64,000 nucleotides of DNA from NCBI GenBank assembly GCA_001643675.2, contig LSRY02000039.1:922501-986500 (forward strand), read 5' to 3'. The notes under the pieces were generated by a model, which was not told the origin of the DNA, ran no database searches, and was given only the letters and a program-made list of their open reading frames with translations. Both the position numbers and the translations under genes were made by a program. Numbering within the stretch: position 1 is the stretch's first letter; the number at the start of each line of letters is the position of its first letter. This DNA comes from Monocercomonoides exilis (Eukaryota > Preaxostyla > Oxymonadida > Polymastigidae). Shown piece after piece: positions 55,857-64,000 of the stretch.

Positions 55857-57481
55857 CAACAGCAATATATTTTGTCCTGCCTTGATTTATTAATTTGTTT
55901 TTTTGAACGATCAAAAGAAACAAAATTTTTATTGGACAAAATTATGGAAATTTCGTATGGTGATTTGTCGCTAGGCAATGAAACAGATTTTTCAAATGAA
56001 ATCGAATTAACTGAAAACGAACGAAAAATTTCGAAATTTACGAGGAGATGTTTTCGAATACTTTTGCATTCACGAAAAATTAAACCTCAAACGATAGTAG
56101 AAATTCTTCTCACATGACTCAAGATTGCGAGGAAATGAAAGCGGAATATCACAATAAAGTCATTGCTACAAGTGTTGATCAAACTGAAGACATTTGATTT
56201 CATTTCTAACAAAAAAAATGTCAACAAATGAATATTTCCTTTTATAAAAGAATGCCAAATTGGACTTTTTACAGATTGCATCAACAAAGAAGTCACTTTT
56301 CTTGAATCTGTTTGAATATGCTATTTTTAAATTGTTTTTGATGCTTGACTTTTTTCATTTTCCAATCCGATGCAGCTTTGCAATGATCACTTAAGAAATC
56401 AATTAATAAGACCTCATTCTCTTCAATTTTTGTATGCCTTGTGTAAAAACCTTCCTGATGTTGTAATCCAAGAACATTTTGAAGATGAATATCAAAATAT
56501 TGAAAACCAGTTTCCGTTGTTAATATCAATAAAAATATTTGATTTTTAGGATCTTCTTTTTGAAGCCATTTGGCAAATTGCTGTTGAAGATGAATGCTAT
56601 GTATCCAGAGTGTTTTCGACAGCTATGATTTCGCTCCTTTGTGCATATGGATCGTTTCGTCAACAAATTCTTGATCTTGGCTTTTCATCGATTTTATTGA
56701 CTCGTTTAACATCTTTAATCTGCATGCACTATTTGTTCGTCTATAGGATGCATCTTTTTATCTAATGATATGTGAAAAGTTTATTTTTCCCTGCAAACAT
56801 CAGAAAATGTGGATGAACATTCGTTTTCTACCTCATCCATCACAACTCAAAAGTCGAACACTTCTTCTTTTTCAACTTCACTTCCTTCATCAAAGCAGAC
56901 AGCACCAACCACAGCAACTGCTGTGTCACCACTGCATCATTGATCGCTCTTCTCGTATGCATCATCAACCAAGTCTGCAGCGTCTCAACCGCTTCTCCTT
57001 CCTCTTCTGAGTGAAAGAGAGATGGTGTCGATGGAGTTTCTCTGCTGTGCAGTCGGGTTGTAGGCGCTCTGCTCTTCTACCGCGTCGATCTCTTCACTGC
57101 TGCAGTTGGGCTTAGTCGCTGTGAAGCTGAGCAGAAGCGTGGCAAGTGCGTCGTGGACGCGAGTTTCTTTTGTCAAGCTGATGAGTGACAAGAGAAAAGA
57201 CGTGCAGACATCGAAAGGATCTGCAAAAGCATTCAACCACAGCTAATAAGCTATTGGCATCAGAAAATGCTAATTTATCGTCTTCTGCTGAGCATGAAAA
57301 GCAGATTCTGAATGAAGAAGCACAACATTCGCTATCATCACCAACACCAACATCATTGCCAAATATTGCCATCGGAAATAATTATACTATTACTGTAGGA
57401 AATATTTCAATATCCGATCTCTCATTTTGCAAACCTATGTTCCAGTTAAAAGATAATTATTCGATCTCGAATTCATTGTAA
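55857..57481 (+). CDS. Probable spliced helical (armadillo-like) repeat protein, exon joins unresolved
   Basis: Plus exons suggested by content: 55857-56115 (ILSCLDLLICFFERSKETKF, KFTRRCFRILLHSRKI); 56392-56530 after acceptor CGATGCAG (PHSLQFLYALCKNLPDVVIQ); 56560-56720 after TTTTTAG (DLLFEAIWQIAVEDECYV, FRQQILDLGFSSILLTRL); a Ser/Thr-rich stretch after ACATCAG at about 56811; then 57060-57240 (SISSLLQLGLVAVKLSRSVA); and a C-terminal part ending SISNSL at 57481. Leu-rich helix pairs fit ARM/HEAT folds, with no specific family. Phases could not be made consistent by hand. The minus strand is unusually open too (see findings), so orientation is likely but not certain. No ATG for a first exon was found. 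Confidence 0.42.
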
Positions 57482-57687
57482 CAAATCAGAAAAGATAAAA
57501 CTTAAAGCATTTTTAGTTTCATTTATCACTTTCCAAAAAATGCAAGTGCAAAAAGCTGCAGTGCGAATACACAAATTTCATTGGCCGTTTTGGGTTTTGT
57601 TTTTTGTCTTTTCCTTTCTTAACATTTACGAATTCAGTGTGTATGATAAAAATTTGTTTATTTTCTGAATGTCGTGTATTTTCGAAA

Positions 57688-59071
57688 ATGCAGGGACTAT
57701 CTTTCACCGAAAAATTCACTGGTGTGCAATCAATGATGTTTTTTTCTTGATTGTTTCAATTTTTTCTTCATTATTTTTTAAGAATTGCTTTCTGAGCTGG
57801 AAGATTGCAGCGAGGAAGAGCAAAAACAGAAAATTATTGAAATAAATGAAATGATTGAGAGGATGGATGCAAACGAACTGGAACTTGTTTGTTCAGAAGA
57901 GATATTAGTGAGCCTTTGGATAAAGATTGAAAAAAGGAAACTGTTTTTGGAAAACGCCTTTTTGCTATTGAAACATTTGGGGTATTGTAACGTGCTGAAA
58001 GGAACGTTTAAAAATTGTTTAGACTGTGATTCATTGAAATATGGATTCGAGAAAATGATTATAGAGGAAGAGCAGAAAAATGAAGGAAAGAATGAAAAAC
58101 TTTTGGTTGATCTTTGCGAGTGCTATGTTTTTATGCAAGGTTTAAATTCACAGAGATTGCATTCGACTTGCATGCAATGTCTTCTGAAAGTTGCATTGAA
58201 CAAGGAAGAAAACGAGGAAACACAAAAAGAAGTGGAAATGGCTTTGCTTGCATTGAGTGACATTTACGAATATTGCGTATGTTCACTTCTATATCCTTTA
58301 TGTTGTATTGATATATTTCTTATTTCTAATCAGTTTATCGAACAAGAACTTTACCTCAGTGAAATCAAAGAGATAATACAATATCATCAGGAGCATCACA
58401 ATCTGACTCAATTAGCTTCCCTATCTGCTTGGCAATTTTTTTTCAGGAGATTATGCCATGATAACAGTTTGGTGGGAGTGATTGTGAATGAGCTGCATTT
58501 TGCAAGAGAGGCAACAAGAGAGTTGGAAGAGCTGAGAGAATGCATTGATTGGAAGAGAGAGAAAAAAGAGAAAAGAAGTGTTGAAGGGGAAAAAGAAGAG
58601 TTTCTAGTTGTGAGATGGATCATTTCGTTGAATGTCTATTTGTTTTCTTGCAAATTGTTGAATGAAGAATTAAATGGGATTTTAAACAGAATTGTTCAGG
58701 AGTTCCAAGCAGCAAGGGACAATTGCATCGAAATAATCATGGATTACTTTGATATATTTATAATTTCAATATTTGGAGGATCCATGGAGATTGTTGACTT
58801 TCTGAAAAGTGGAGCTGTTGATCTTATTTTGAAGGAGATTCAGCGACCAACGATGAAAGATGAAATACCATCTAATAGCTTGGAAATCTTTATTGAAATG
58901 TCAAATCGATTGAAAGAAGAAGAAGATAATGAAAACGAAGAAACAAAACGAGAAGAGATGAAAAGGAAAGTGTTTGAAAAGATAAAAGAAGAAGGATACG
59001 AAGATGTTATTTCAAGCTTTTCAGAAATAATATCATTTCTTTACTATTATTATAGAATGAATTTATTGTGA
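57688..59071 (+). CDS. Lineage-specific helical family protein, copy 2
   Basis: Exons 57688-57721, 57783-58276 and 58334-59071, in phase, 421 aa, TGA stop. First exon MQGLSFTEKFT, 34 nt as in copy 1. Landmarks: LSELEDCSEEEQKQKI, FLENAFLLLKHLGYC, LLVDLCECYVFMQGL, NEIKEIIQYHQ-type block (here SEIKEIIQYHQEHHNLT), VNELHFAREATRELEEL, FEKIKEEGYEDVI. The second intron is 57 nt, stop-free and divisible by three, so it also reads through. The join is supported by the same boundary in copies 1, 3 and 4. Convergent with copy 4, 337 bp apart. Function unknown. Confidence 0.88.
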
Positions 59072-59408
59072 GATATTTCTAATTTTTTTAATATCTGCTT
59101 GAGGAACTGAAACGATTTCAGTTTTATTCTCAGTTTTGAAATATTATCTTCTTTCTTTTTTTTATTTCAGAAAAAAAAAGCATTTTCAACGACATTTTAA
59201 GTCCATTTTCAACTCACTTCATTGGAAAGCATCAAGGAATGAAAAAAGAAACAAAAAGTGATGAGCATTCGAATTTCAATTTTATCCTTAATCTTCGCCA
59301 AATGAATTTCACACTCAAAAAATACTTTTTTTGAAAAATAAACAAAAATAATTAAATAAATAAAATAAAAACAAAACAAAAAACAAAACAAAAAAAAATT
59401 CTACTCAG
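59072..59408. other. Convergent spacer between family copies 2 and 4
   Basis: 337 bp, AT-rich, no features. Both genes terminate into it. Confidence 0.6.
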
Positions 59409-60811
59409 TTATAAATAAATAAAAAGCTCTTCAATACTTTTGATAGACAAATAACAATAATCCACTCCTTTAAAAACATAATACTGCAGCAAGATGATGC
59501 AATCTTCGTATCCTTCTTCCTCTAACTTTTCAAATACTTTTCTTTTCGTCTCTTTTCTTTTTTCTTTTTCGATTTCACCATTTTTTTCCCCTTTCAATCG
59601 CTTTAAAATTGTAATGAAGAATCTCAAGCTTTCAAATATCATTACGTCATTCAATGTTGATTGGATAGTTTCCTCCAAAACGAGATCAACTGCTCCTCCT
59701 TTCAGAAACACTTCAATTTCCGAGGCTCTTTTTCCAATTACTGCTTCAAATATATAAACGCACCAATAGCTAATTTCTTTGTGATGATCTTTTGCTGCTC
59801 GAAATATCTGAATTATGCTACGAAAAAGTCCAGAAAGTTCTTCGTTCCACAACTCACCAGATTCAAAGAAAAATGCTAATGCTAAGAACCATCTCATCAA
59901 AGTTAGTTCTTCTTTCTTTTCTTTCACTCCTTTTTCTTCTTTTTCTCTCTTCCAATCCACACTATTTGTCAGCTCTTCCAATTCCTTTATTGCCTCTCTC
60001 ACGAAATGAAGTTCATTCACAATAATTTCTTCTAAGCTTCTATCAAATAAAATTCTTCTAATCAAAAACTGCCAAGCAGACTGATAGGCAAGTCGTGTCA
60101 GATTCTGATATTCCTGATGATATTGGATAATCTCTTTGATCTCATTATAATACAGTTCTTTTGGAACTTTCTAATATAAATCGAAAAAAATCAATAGCGT
60201 TAAAAATGAAAAACAAGTGCTCAAACATCATATACTGGAATTTTGTTCAAAGCCAGCAATGCCACTTCCACTTCTTTTTGAACTTCCTCACTTTTCTCTT
60301 TCTTCGATGCAGCTTTCAATAGACATGGTACACAAATAGAAAGCATTTCCGAATCGAACTGGTTACTAAGCAAAAGATAGCATTCGCAGAGATCAGTCAG
60401 AAGCTTTACGTTCTTTTCTTTTTTCTTTTCTTCTTCATCAATAATCATCTTTTCAAATCTTCTGCTCAGCAAAGATTTTTTAAAGAATAGGTTCCATACA
60501 TTTTTCAGCGCATCGCAATATCCTACATGTTTCAGCAGCAAAATTGTATTTTCCATTGACATTTTCTTTTCTTCAATCATTTGGTGTATTTTATTGAACA
60601 GTTCTTCTGTGAAAATGGATTCAATTTCTTCTTCGTTCATTCCATCAACTACTTCATTCATTTCAAGGATTTTCTTTCTCTGTTCATCTTCATTGCAATG
60701 CTCAAGTTCACAAAACAATTCTGTTATTAGAAAATAGTTTAATCAGAATAAGCCAGAATTCAAATGCAACTGCAATTGCACACTATTGAACTTTTTTGTG
60801 CTGTCTGTCTC
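59409..60811 (-). CDS. Lineage-specific helical family protein, copy 4 (start codon uncertain)
   Basis: Exons 60811-60784, 60720-60236 and 60170-59409, in phase. The first listed exon reads ETDSTKKFN and corresponds to the first exon of the other copies, but it has no ATG. It directly follows a splice-acceptor-like TATATAG. An ATG immediately followed by GTGTTG lies about 50 nt upstream (near 60863) and could be a one-codon exon; otherwise the start is lost. The body is typical of the family: FCELEHCNEDEQRKKIL, SMENTILLLKHVGYCDA, LLTDLCECYLL, NEIKEIIQYHQEYQNLTRLA, VNELHFVREAIKELEEL, KLEEEGYEDCI. TAA stop. The intact helical body argues for a functional gene despite the start problem. Confidence 0.8.
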
Positions 60812-61257
60812 CTATATACAGATTTTTTTATTAAAAATTGAACAAGAAAACAACACCATTTTGATATTCACAATGAAAGTTAAAATGATTGGATTGGAGA
60901 AAACAGATGAAAAATTAAACTTCACAAAAGATGAAAGAAATATATGCATTCAAACCGTTCCATCAAGCATTGACATTTTCGACTTGTAATTTCAAAGAAA
61001 AAAAACGCTTTGTTTTTTCTCTTTGTTGTTATGGATGTTTTGATCAAAGTTTTATTTCAAAAGGAATACTCATTAACAAAGCGAGAGTTCAATTAATAAA
61101 CATTTTTACAGAATTAGAAGAATTATTTCCAATGAAGGCAGCTGGAAATGAGGCAATGAAATATTTTTGAAATTCAATCAGATGATTTTTGAAAATTTGA
61201 TGAACAAGAAAATTCATCATGTTATTTTTTGAATAAAGGCATCTGTATGCGTGTATT
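60812..61257. other. Spacer with a short coding-like frame
   Basis: Upstream of family copy 4. Plus frames at 60870-60989 (MIGLEKTDEKLNFTKDERN) and 61060-61170 (ARVQLINIFTELEELFPMKA) look protein-like but do not join in any phase I tried. Possible small gene or debris. Confidence 0.3.
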
Positions 61258-61610
61258 TTATATTATTCTATTGGTAGCGAAGATATTTCCATCTGTGACC
61301 TTTCCAAAGCCGGGAAATATGAGTTATTGTTAAAATGGACAATCTTCTCGTTGGAAAGCAATACGATAGGAATGGAGCAGATTATTATATAGTCATTGGG
61401 AAATAAATGAAGTTACGCAAGATATACGATTTTTATTTGGAACAAGAGGTGAAAACAAATTCAACTTTCATTTTATAAAATGTAGATTTATGGATGGAAT
61501 TCTGTGAAGGACAAAATCTGCACAAAATTATATAGCATTTTGGAGCATAAGGCAGATGGAGCAGTTTGGGGTATTTTTTTTGCAAGGAAAGTGGATGGCA
61601 ATATCGAGGG
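61258..61610 (+). repeat. Dispersed coding-like repeat, copy B
   Basis: Matches 52870-53225 in the same orientation over about 350 bp with substitutions and small gaps. Copy B has more stops (TAG in the ELLLKW frame, TAA after NSTFIL) but keeps the KESGW block. It runs directly into the open frame 61566-62072, so copy B may retain the 3' part of the ancestral gene that copy A lacks. Confidence 0.75.
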
Positions 61611-62072
61611 AAGGATATCAATCACAAAAAAAAGCAACAATTCAACGAAAAAAAAGGAGAGACCCAAAATATCAGTTTTATTTATAAGGTTTTCCTGTTT
61701 CTCGGACCGCGCCAGGCAGACATGGAAAAAGACGAATTTCTATTTTTGATTTCGTTTTCGAACCAAAAGAAAGGAGAAACGCCAACTACGAGACATCCAA
61801 TTATCGAATATTTGTTGGCGGGAGAACAACATTCCACCAATTGCATCTGGATTTCATTCTTCGAAGGGACAGTCATTTTGAACAAGCAAGGCAATTATCA
61901 TTCGATGTTTGTTTTCATCGACGCTACAGGCACCTACAGAAAAATACAGAATATTTTTGATCAGCCTCTTCAAGCGCAGACAGCCAGAGATTTTATTGTT
62001 GTGTTCCATTTGCGCGGCATCGATGCGGAGTTGATTTGTAGGGACTTTGTTGCTTCGTTTGGTGTGCGCTGA
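61566..62072 (+). CDS. Unknown protein fragment downstream of repeat copy B
   Basis: Open for 168 codons ending in TGA, with no ATG start, so it is probably an internal or last exon or the surviving part of a broken gene. Sequence is non-repetitive and protein-like: FCKESGWQYRGKDINHKK, TPTTRHPIIEYLLAGEQHST, WISFFEGTVILNKQGNYHSM, FVFIDATGTYRKIQNIFDQ, FIVVFHLRGIDAELICRDFV. FVFIDATG and the spacing of acidic residues could suggest a transposon-derived nuclease fold, but I cannot support that. No family recognised. Confidence 0.4.
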   Translation: MGYFFCKESGWQYRGKDINHKKKQQFNEKKGETQNISFIYKVFLFLGPRQADMEKDEFLFLISFSNQKKGETPTTRHPIIEYLLAGEQHSTNCIWISFFEGTVILNKQGNYHSMFVFIDATGTYRKIQNIFDQPLQAQTARDFIVVFHLRGIDAELICRDFVASFGVR

Positions 62073-62811
62073 GGTGTTTGCAAACATTAGACAAGACGGC
62101 CATGTTTTCTCAGACGAACATCGAGGGTGAGCAATTTCTCTGAAGACCGTTTAATTTATTTATTTCTGATTGTTATGATGTTGGTTTGTGTTTATCTTGT
62201 GTTGTGGCTTCTATTAGAAATGGTTTTTAAAAATAGGGAATTCTTCAGATTCTGCTTTCAAGCGAACATATTTTCTAGCGCTGATTGAGTTCACTCTGCT
62301 GCTCGTGTGCCAACAAGAAGAATAAAGTATCATTCATTCATTCATCTTCTTGGTGAGTTGCAGCAATTATTGAAGCAGTGGCATTGTTTTATGTGAGGGT
62401 GCTTTCACAGCGCTAAGTTACAAACGCAATGAAACGGGGAATTCACTTGTTTGTCGGCTGGAGATAGCAGCGGTTGAGCAAGAAAAGCAAAAAAAAATGT
62501 TCATGTTTTATGCAGGTCAAGGGAGATATTTGTTGCAGAAGCAGAACTGCGGAGGAAGGAAACGAATGAGAACAAATGATAAAGATGAAGAAGAGGAAGC
62601 TGTTGCGGAGAAATATGGAGAAATGGAAGAAGAAGAAAGAGAAGATAACGCAAATGAGGTTAATTGAAAACAGAAAAGTTGTGAAGAAGAACCTGCAAAT
62701 TCAACTTCTCCTTCTTCAACTTCTCCTCCGCCTTCTCCATTCTCTTCCACTTCAGTAGCTGTCGAGTTCTCTTCTTCTTCTTCTTCTCATCCGACAAACT
62801 CACAATTAGCA
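62073..62811. other. Spacer and low-complexity approach to the DOCK-like frame
   Basis: 62073-62500 shows no gene. 62520-62811 on plus reads an acidic piece (NDKDEEEEAVAEKYGE) and then Ser/Pro-rich sequence in the same frame as the downstream HEAT-like region, broken by TGA at about 62668 and TAA at 62809-62811. A short intron (GTTAATTG...AACAG, 15 nt) would remove the TGA but is implausibly small. The minus strand reads Ser-rich. Confidence 0.4.
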
Positions 62812-63333
62812 TAACATTATTCATCATCATCATCATCATCATCTTCTTCTTCCTCTTCCTCCTCCTCCCCCACCATCAAATCGAGTCTCTCCTTCTCCAT
62901 CCAGCACCGCCTCATCTCCTCCGTCTTCCCCATCAACCACCCTCTCCGCCACTTCCTCTCCCTCTGCTCCTCCCTCCCTCTTCACTCCGCCTCTTCCCTC
63001 CTCTGGCTCAAAGGCCTGGCTGTGCTTGACACCTGTAGAGAAACACAAGTCCAGTTATTTTTCTCTGTTGTTCTGAGGGTGTTGTGCCGAGGAATAGCTC
63101 ACCCGGATGCGAAAGTGAGGCAGACGGCGTTTGCGTCTGCGGTTTTGTTTGTGGCGAAAGCAGAAAGCGCACAGGAACACAGGCTGGCGATGCTGCTGGC
63201 TGCAGAGGAGAATGCGAGAAAGTCGCTGAAGAGAGTGAAAGAAGGGAAGGAGGAGAAGGAGGAGAAGGAGGAGAAGGAGGAGAAGGAGGGGAAGGAGGGG
63301 AAGGAGGAGAAGAAGAAGAAGAAAGAGAGATAA
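62812..63333 (+). CDS. DOCK-like post-DHR-1 helical segment (fragment)
   Basis: 173 codons open on plus after a TAA. A Ser run leads into LSFSIQHRLISSVFPINHPL, HFLSLCSSLPLHSASSLLWL, then LFFSVVLRVLCRGIAHPD and AKVRQTAFASAVLFVAKAES, ending in a Gly/Lys/Glu tract. In DOCK-family guanine nucleotide exchange factors the segment just after DHR-1 has an RLISTVY-type motif followed by helical repeats. The match is to that motif and order only, from memory. The piece has no ATG and no DHR-1 on its own strand. It lies head-on against a DHR-1 domain on the opposite strand (63480-64000). It may be one end of a second gene, or an inverted part of the same gene. Confidence 0.5.
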
Positions 63334-64000
63334 AAGCCGATGAATGAGCAGAGGGATGAGGAGAGGAGGTGGGGGAGGTCGAGGTTGAATTAGAGTAAGA
63401 GGAAGAAAATGATTGGGATGAATTAAAAGAGGAAGAGGAAGAAGAAGAAGAAGAAGAAAAAGAAGAAGACAGAAAGAGAGGAAGATAATTGTTTGGCAGT
63501 GAAGATACCAGCTTCAGTGCGTGTGTGTCGTGGTCGAATAACCCCGCGGAGAAATTCAGAGGCAGACAAGAATAAGCCAACAGCACTTTCTGTGGCTGGC
63601 TGTTCTTTTTTGTGTGTTTGCACTCCAAATGGAAGAACGTGAAGAGCACATGATACATCTTCCTATTCTTCGGCCTCGTGAGTGAATTCGCTGCTGATTC
63701 ATTCATTTGCTGCCATCCTCCTCTTTCTCCACTTCCTCCTCCTCCCATCTGATTATTCACCACATTCGGAATACAGCCCTGCCCTGTTTCTTCGTCGCTC
63801 CAGTCCAATCCATTGAGCGGCAGGCGTATTTTGATCTCATCTCCAAAAAATGGAGGATGCGAGTGATATTGCATGGTGCATCTGAACGCAGAGATATACT
63901 CAGGGATATTGTCGTCTGTTGTGTTGAATATAATCGGCAGCCCTGGTTCTGAGGGCGATTTGTCGTTGTCTTTCACTCGCACTTCAAGAACGATGTTGCG
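63008..64000 (-). CDS. DOCK-family protein, DHR-1 (C2-like) domain, cut by the right window edge
   Basis: Enters the window in frame at 64000 (RNIVLEVRVKDNDKSPSE) and stays open to TAG 63008. DHR-1 hallmarks in order: LPIIFN, EYISAFRCTMQYHSHPP, FGDEIKIRLPLN, YHVLFTFFHLECKH, KVLLAYSCLPLN, THALKLVSSLPNNYLPLF. DHR-1 binds phosphoinositides and brings DOCK exchange factors for Rac/Cdc42 GTPases to membranes; the catalytic DHR-2 would lie further 3'. A Gly/Asn-rich insertion splits the domain between IKIRLPLN and YHVLF. After LPNNYLPLF follow Ser runs and a Ser-Pro-Pro array (63335-63240), where the opposite strand reads Glu/Lys. The last 75 codons overlap the better HEAT-like reading on plus, so the true exon probably ends near 63350-63160. 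Confidence 0.7.
   Translation of the reverse strand, partial: RNIVLEVRVKDNDKSPSEPGLPIIFNTTDDNIPEYISAFRCTMQYHSHPPFFGDEIKIRLPLNGLDWSDEETGQGCIPNVVNNQMGGGGSGERGGWQQMNESAANSLTRPKNRKMYHVLFTFFHLECKHTKKNSQPQKVLLAYSCLPLNFSAGLFDHDTHALKLVSSLPNNYLPLFLSSSFSSSSSSSSSSFNSSQSFSSSYSNSTSTSPTSSPHPSAHSSAFISLSSSSSPPSPPSPPSPPSPPSPPSPPSLLSLSSATFSHSPLQPAASPACVPVRFLLSPQTKPQTQTPSASLSHPGELFLGTTPSEQQRKITGLVFLYRCQAQPGL

Noticed and set aside
1-64000. Genome-wide TAA/TAG = Gln code
   Set aside because: The peroxiredoxin ends with TAG at its natural C terminus, family copy 3 ends with TAA where family members end, and the giant gene ends with TAG before non-protein-like sequence. Standard code for host genes; only the Merlin frame raises the question.
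1-64000. tRNA or rRNA genes
   Set aside because: I scanned for T-loop-like GTTCRANNC strings and paired stems by eye and saw none convincing; a covariance-model search would be decisive.

Overview
The window is nuclear DNA of a microbial eukaryote with AT-rich spacers and spliced genes. Donors read GTATGN, GTTTGN or GTGTGN, acceptors end in TAG, CAG or AAG, and most introns are 44 to 100 nt. The host genes terminate with all three stops (TAA, TAG, TGA), so the standard code applies. Four spliced members of a lineage-specific gene family, a huge beta-helix membrane protein ending in a pseudokinase, and long serine runs match what I remember of the oxymonad Monocercomonoides. That assignment is an inference from memory and was not checked by a search.

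Layout: 0-4.2 kb, a minus-strand leucine-rich-repeat gene, six exons in phase, running off the left edge. 4.6-5.4 kb, a Merlin-type transposase frame. 5.4-9.4 kb, poorly resolved coding remnants. 9.5-10.3 kb, two small terminal-inverted-repeat elements. 10.7-12.2 kb, family copy 1. 13.1-17.1 kb, three short genes on plus: a BCP-type peroxiredoxin, RNase Z with a large serine insertion, and a small LEA-like repeat protein. 17.3-18.6 kb, a SPRY-like gene on minus, 28 bp from a divergent 2,574-aa EF-hand/low-complexity gene (18.7-27.1 kb). 29.6-37.7 kb, the intronless 2,691-aa surface protein. 39.9-41.3 kb, family copy 3. 41.3-45.8 kb, spacer holding two TIR elements around a decayed family fragment, then a decayed unknown frame. 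45.8-48.8 kb, an incompletely resolved minus gene. 49.3-51.3 kb, a broken pogo/Tigger-like transposase interrupted by a 753-bp foldback-like element. 52.9 and 61.3 kb, two direct copies of a roughly 350-bp coding-like repeat. 54.2-55.4 kb, an intronless unknown gene. 55.9-57.5 kb, helical-repeat exons. 57.7-60.8 kb, family copies 2 and 4, convergent. 62.8-64 kb, two DOCK-like pieces on opposite strands.

There is no operon logic here. The themes are tandem and dispersed duplication, small DNA transposons, and expansion of Ser/Glu homopolymer tracts. I found no tRNA, rRNA or CRISPR. Exon joins given to the base were tested for reading phase by hand. Joins described as approximate were not resolved.
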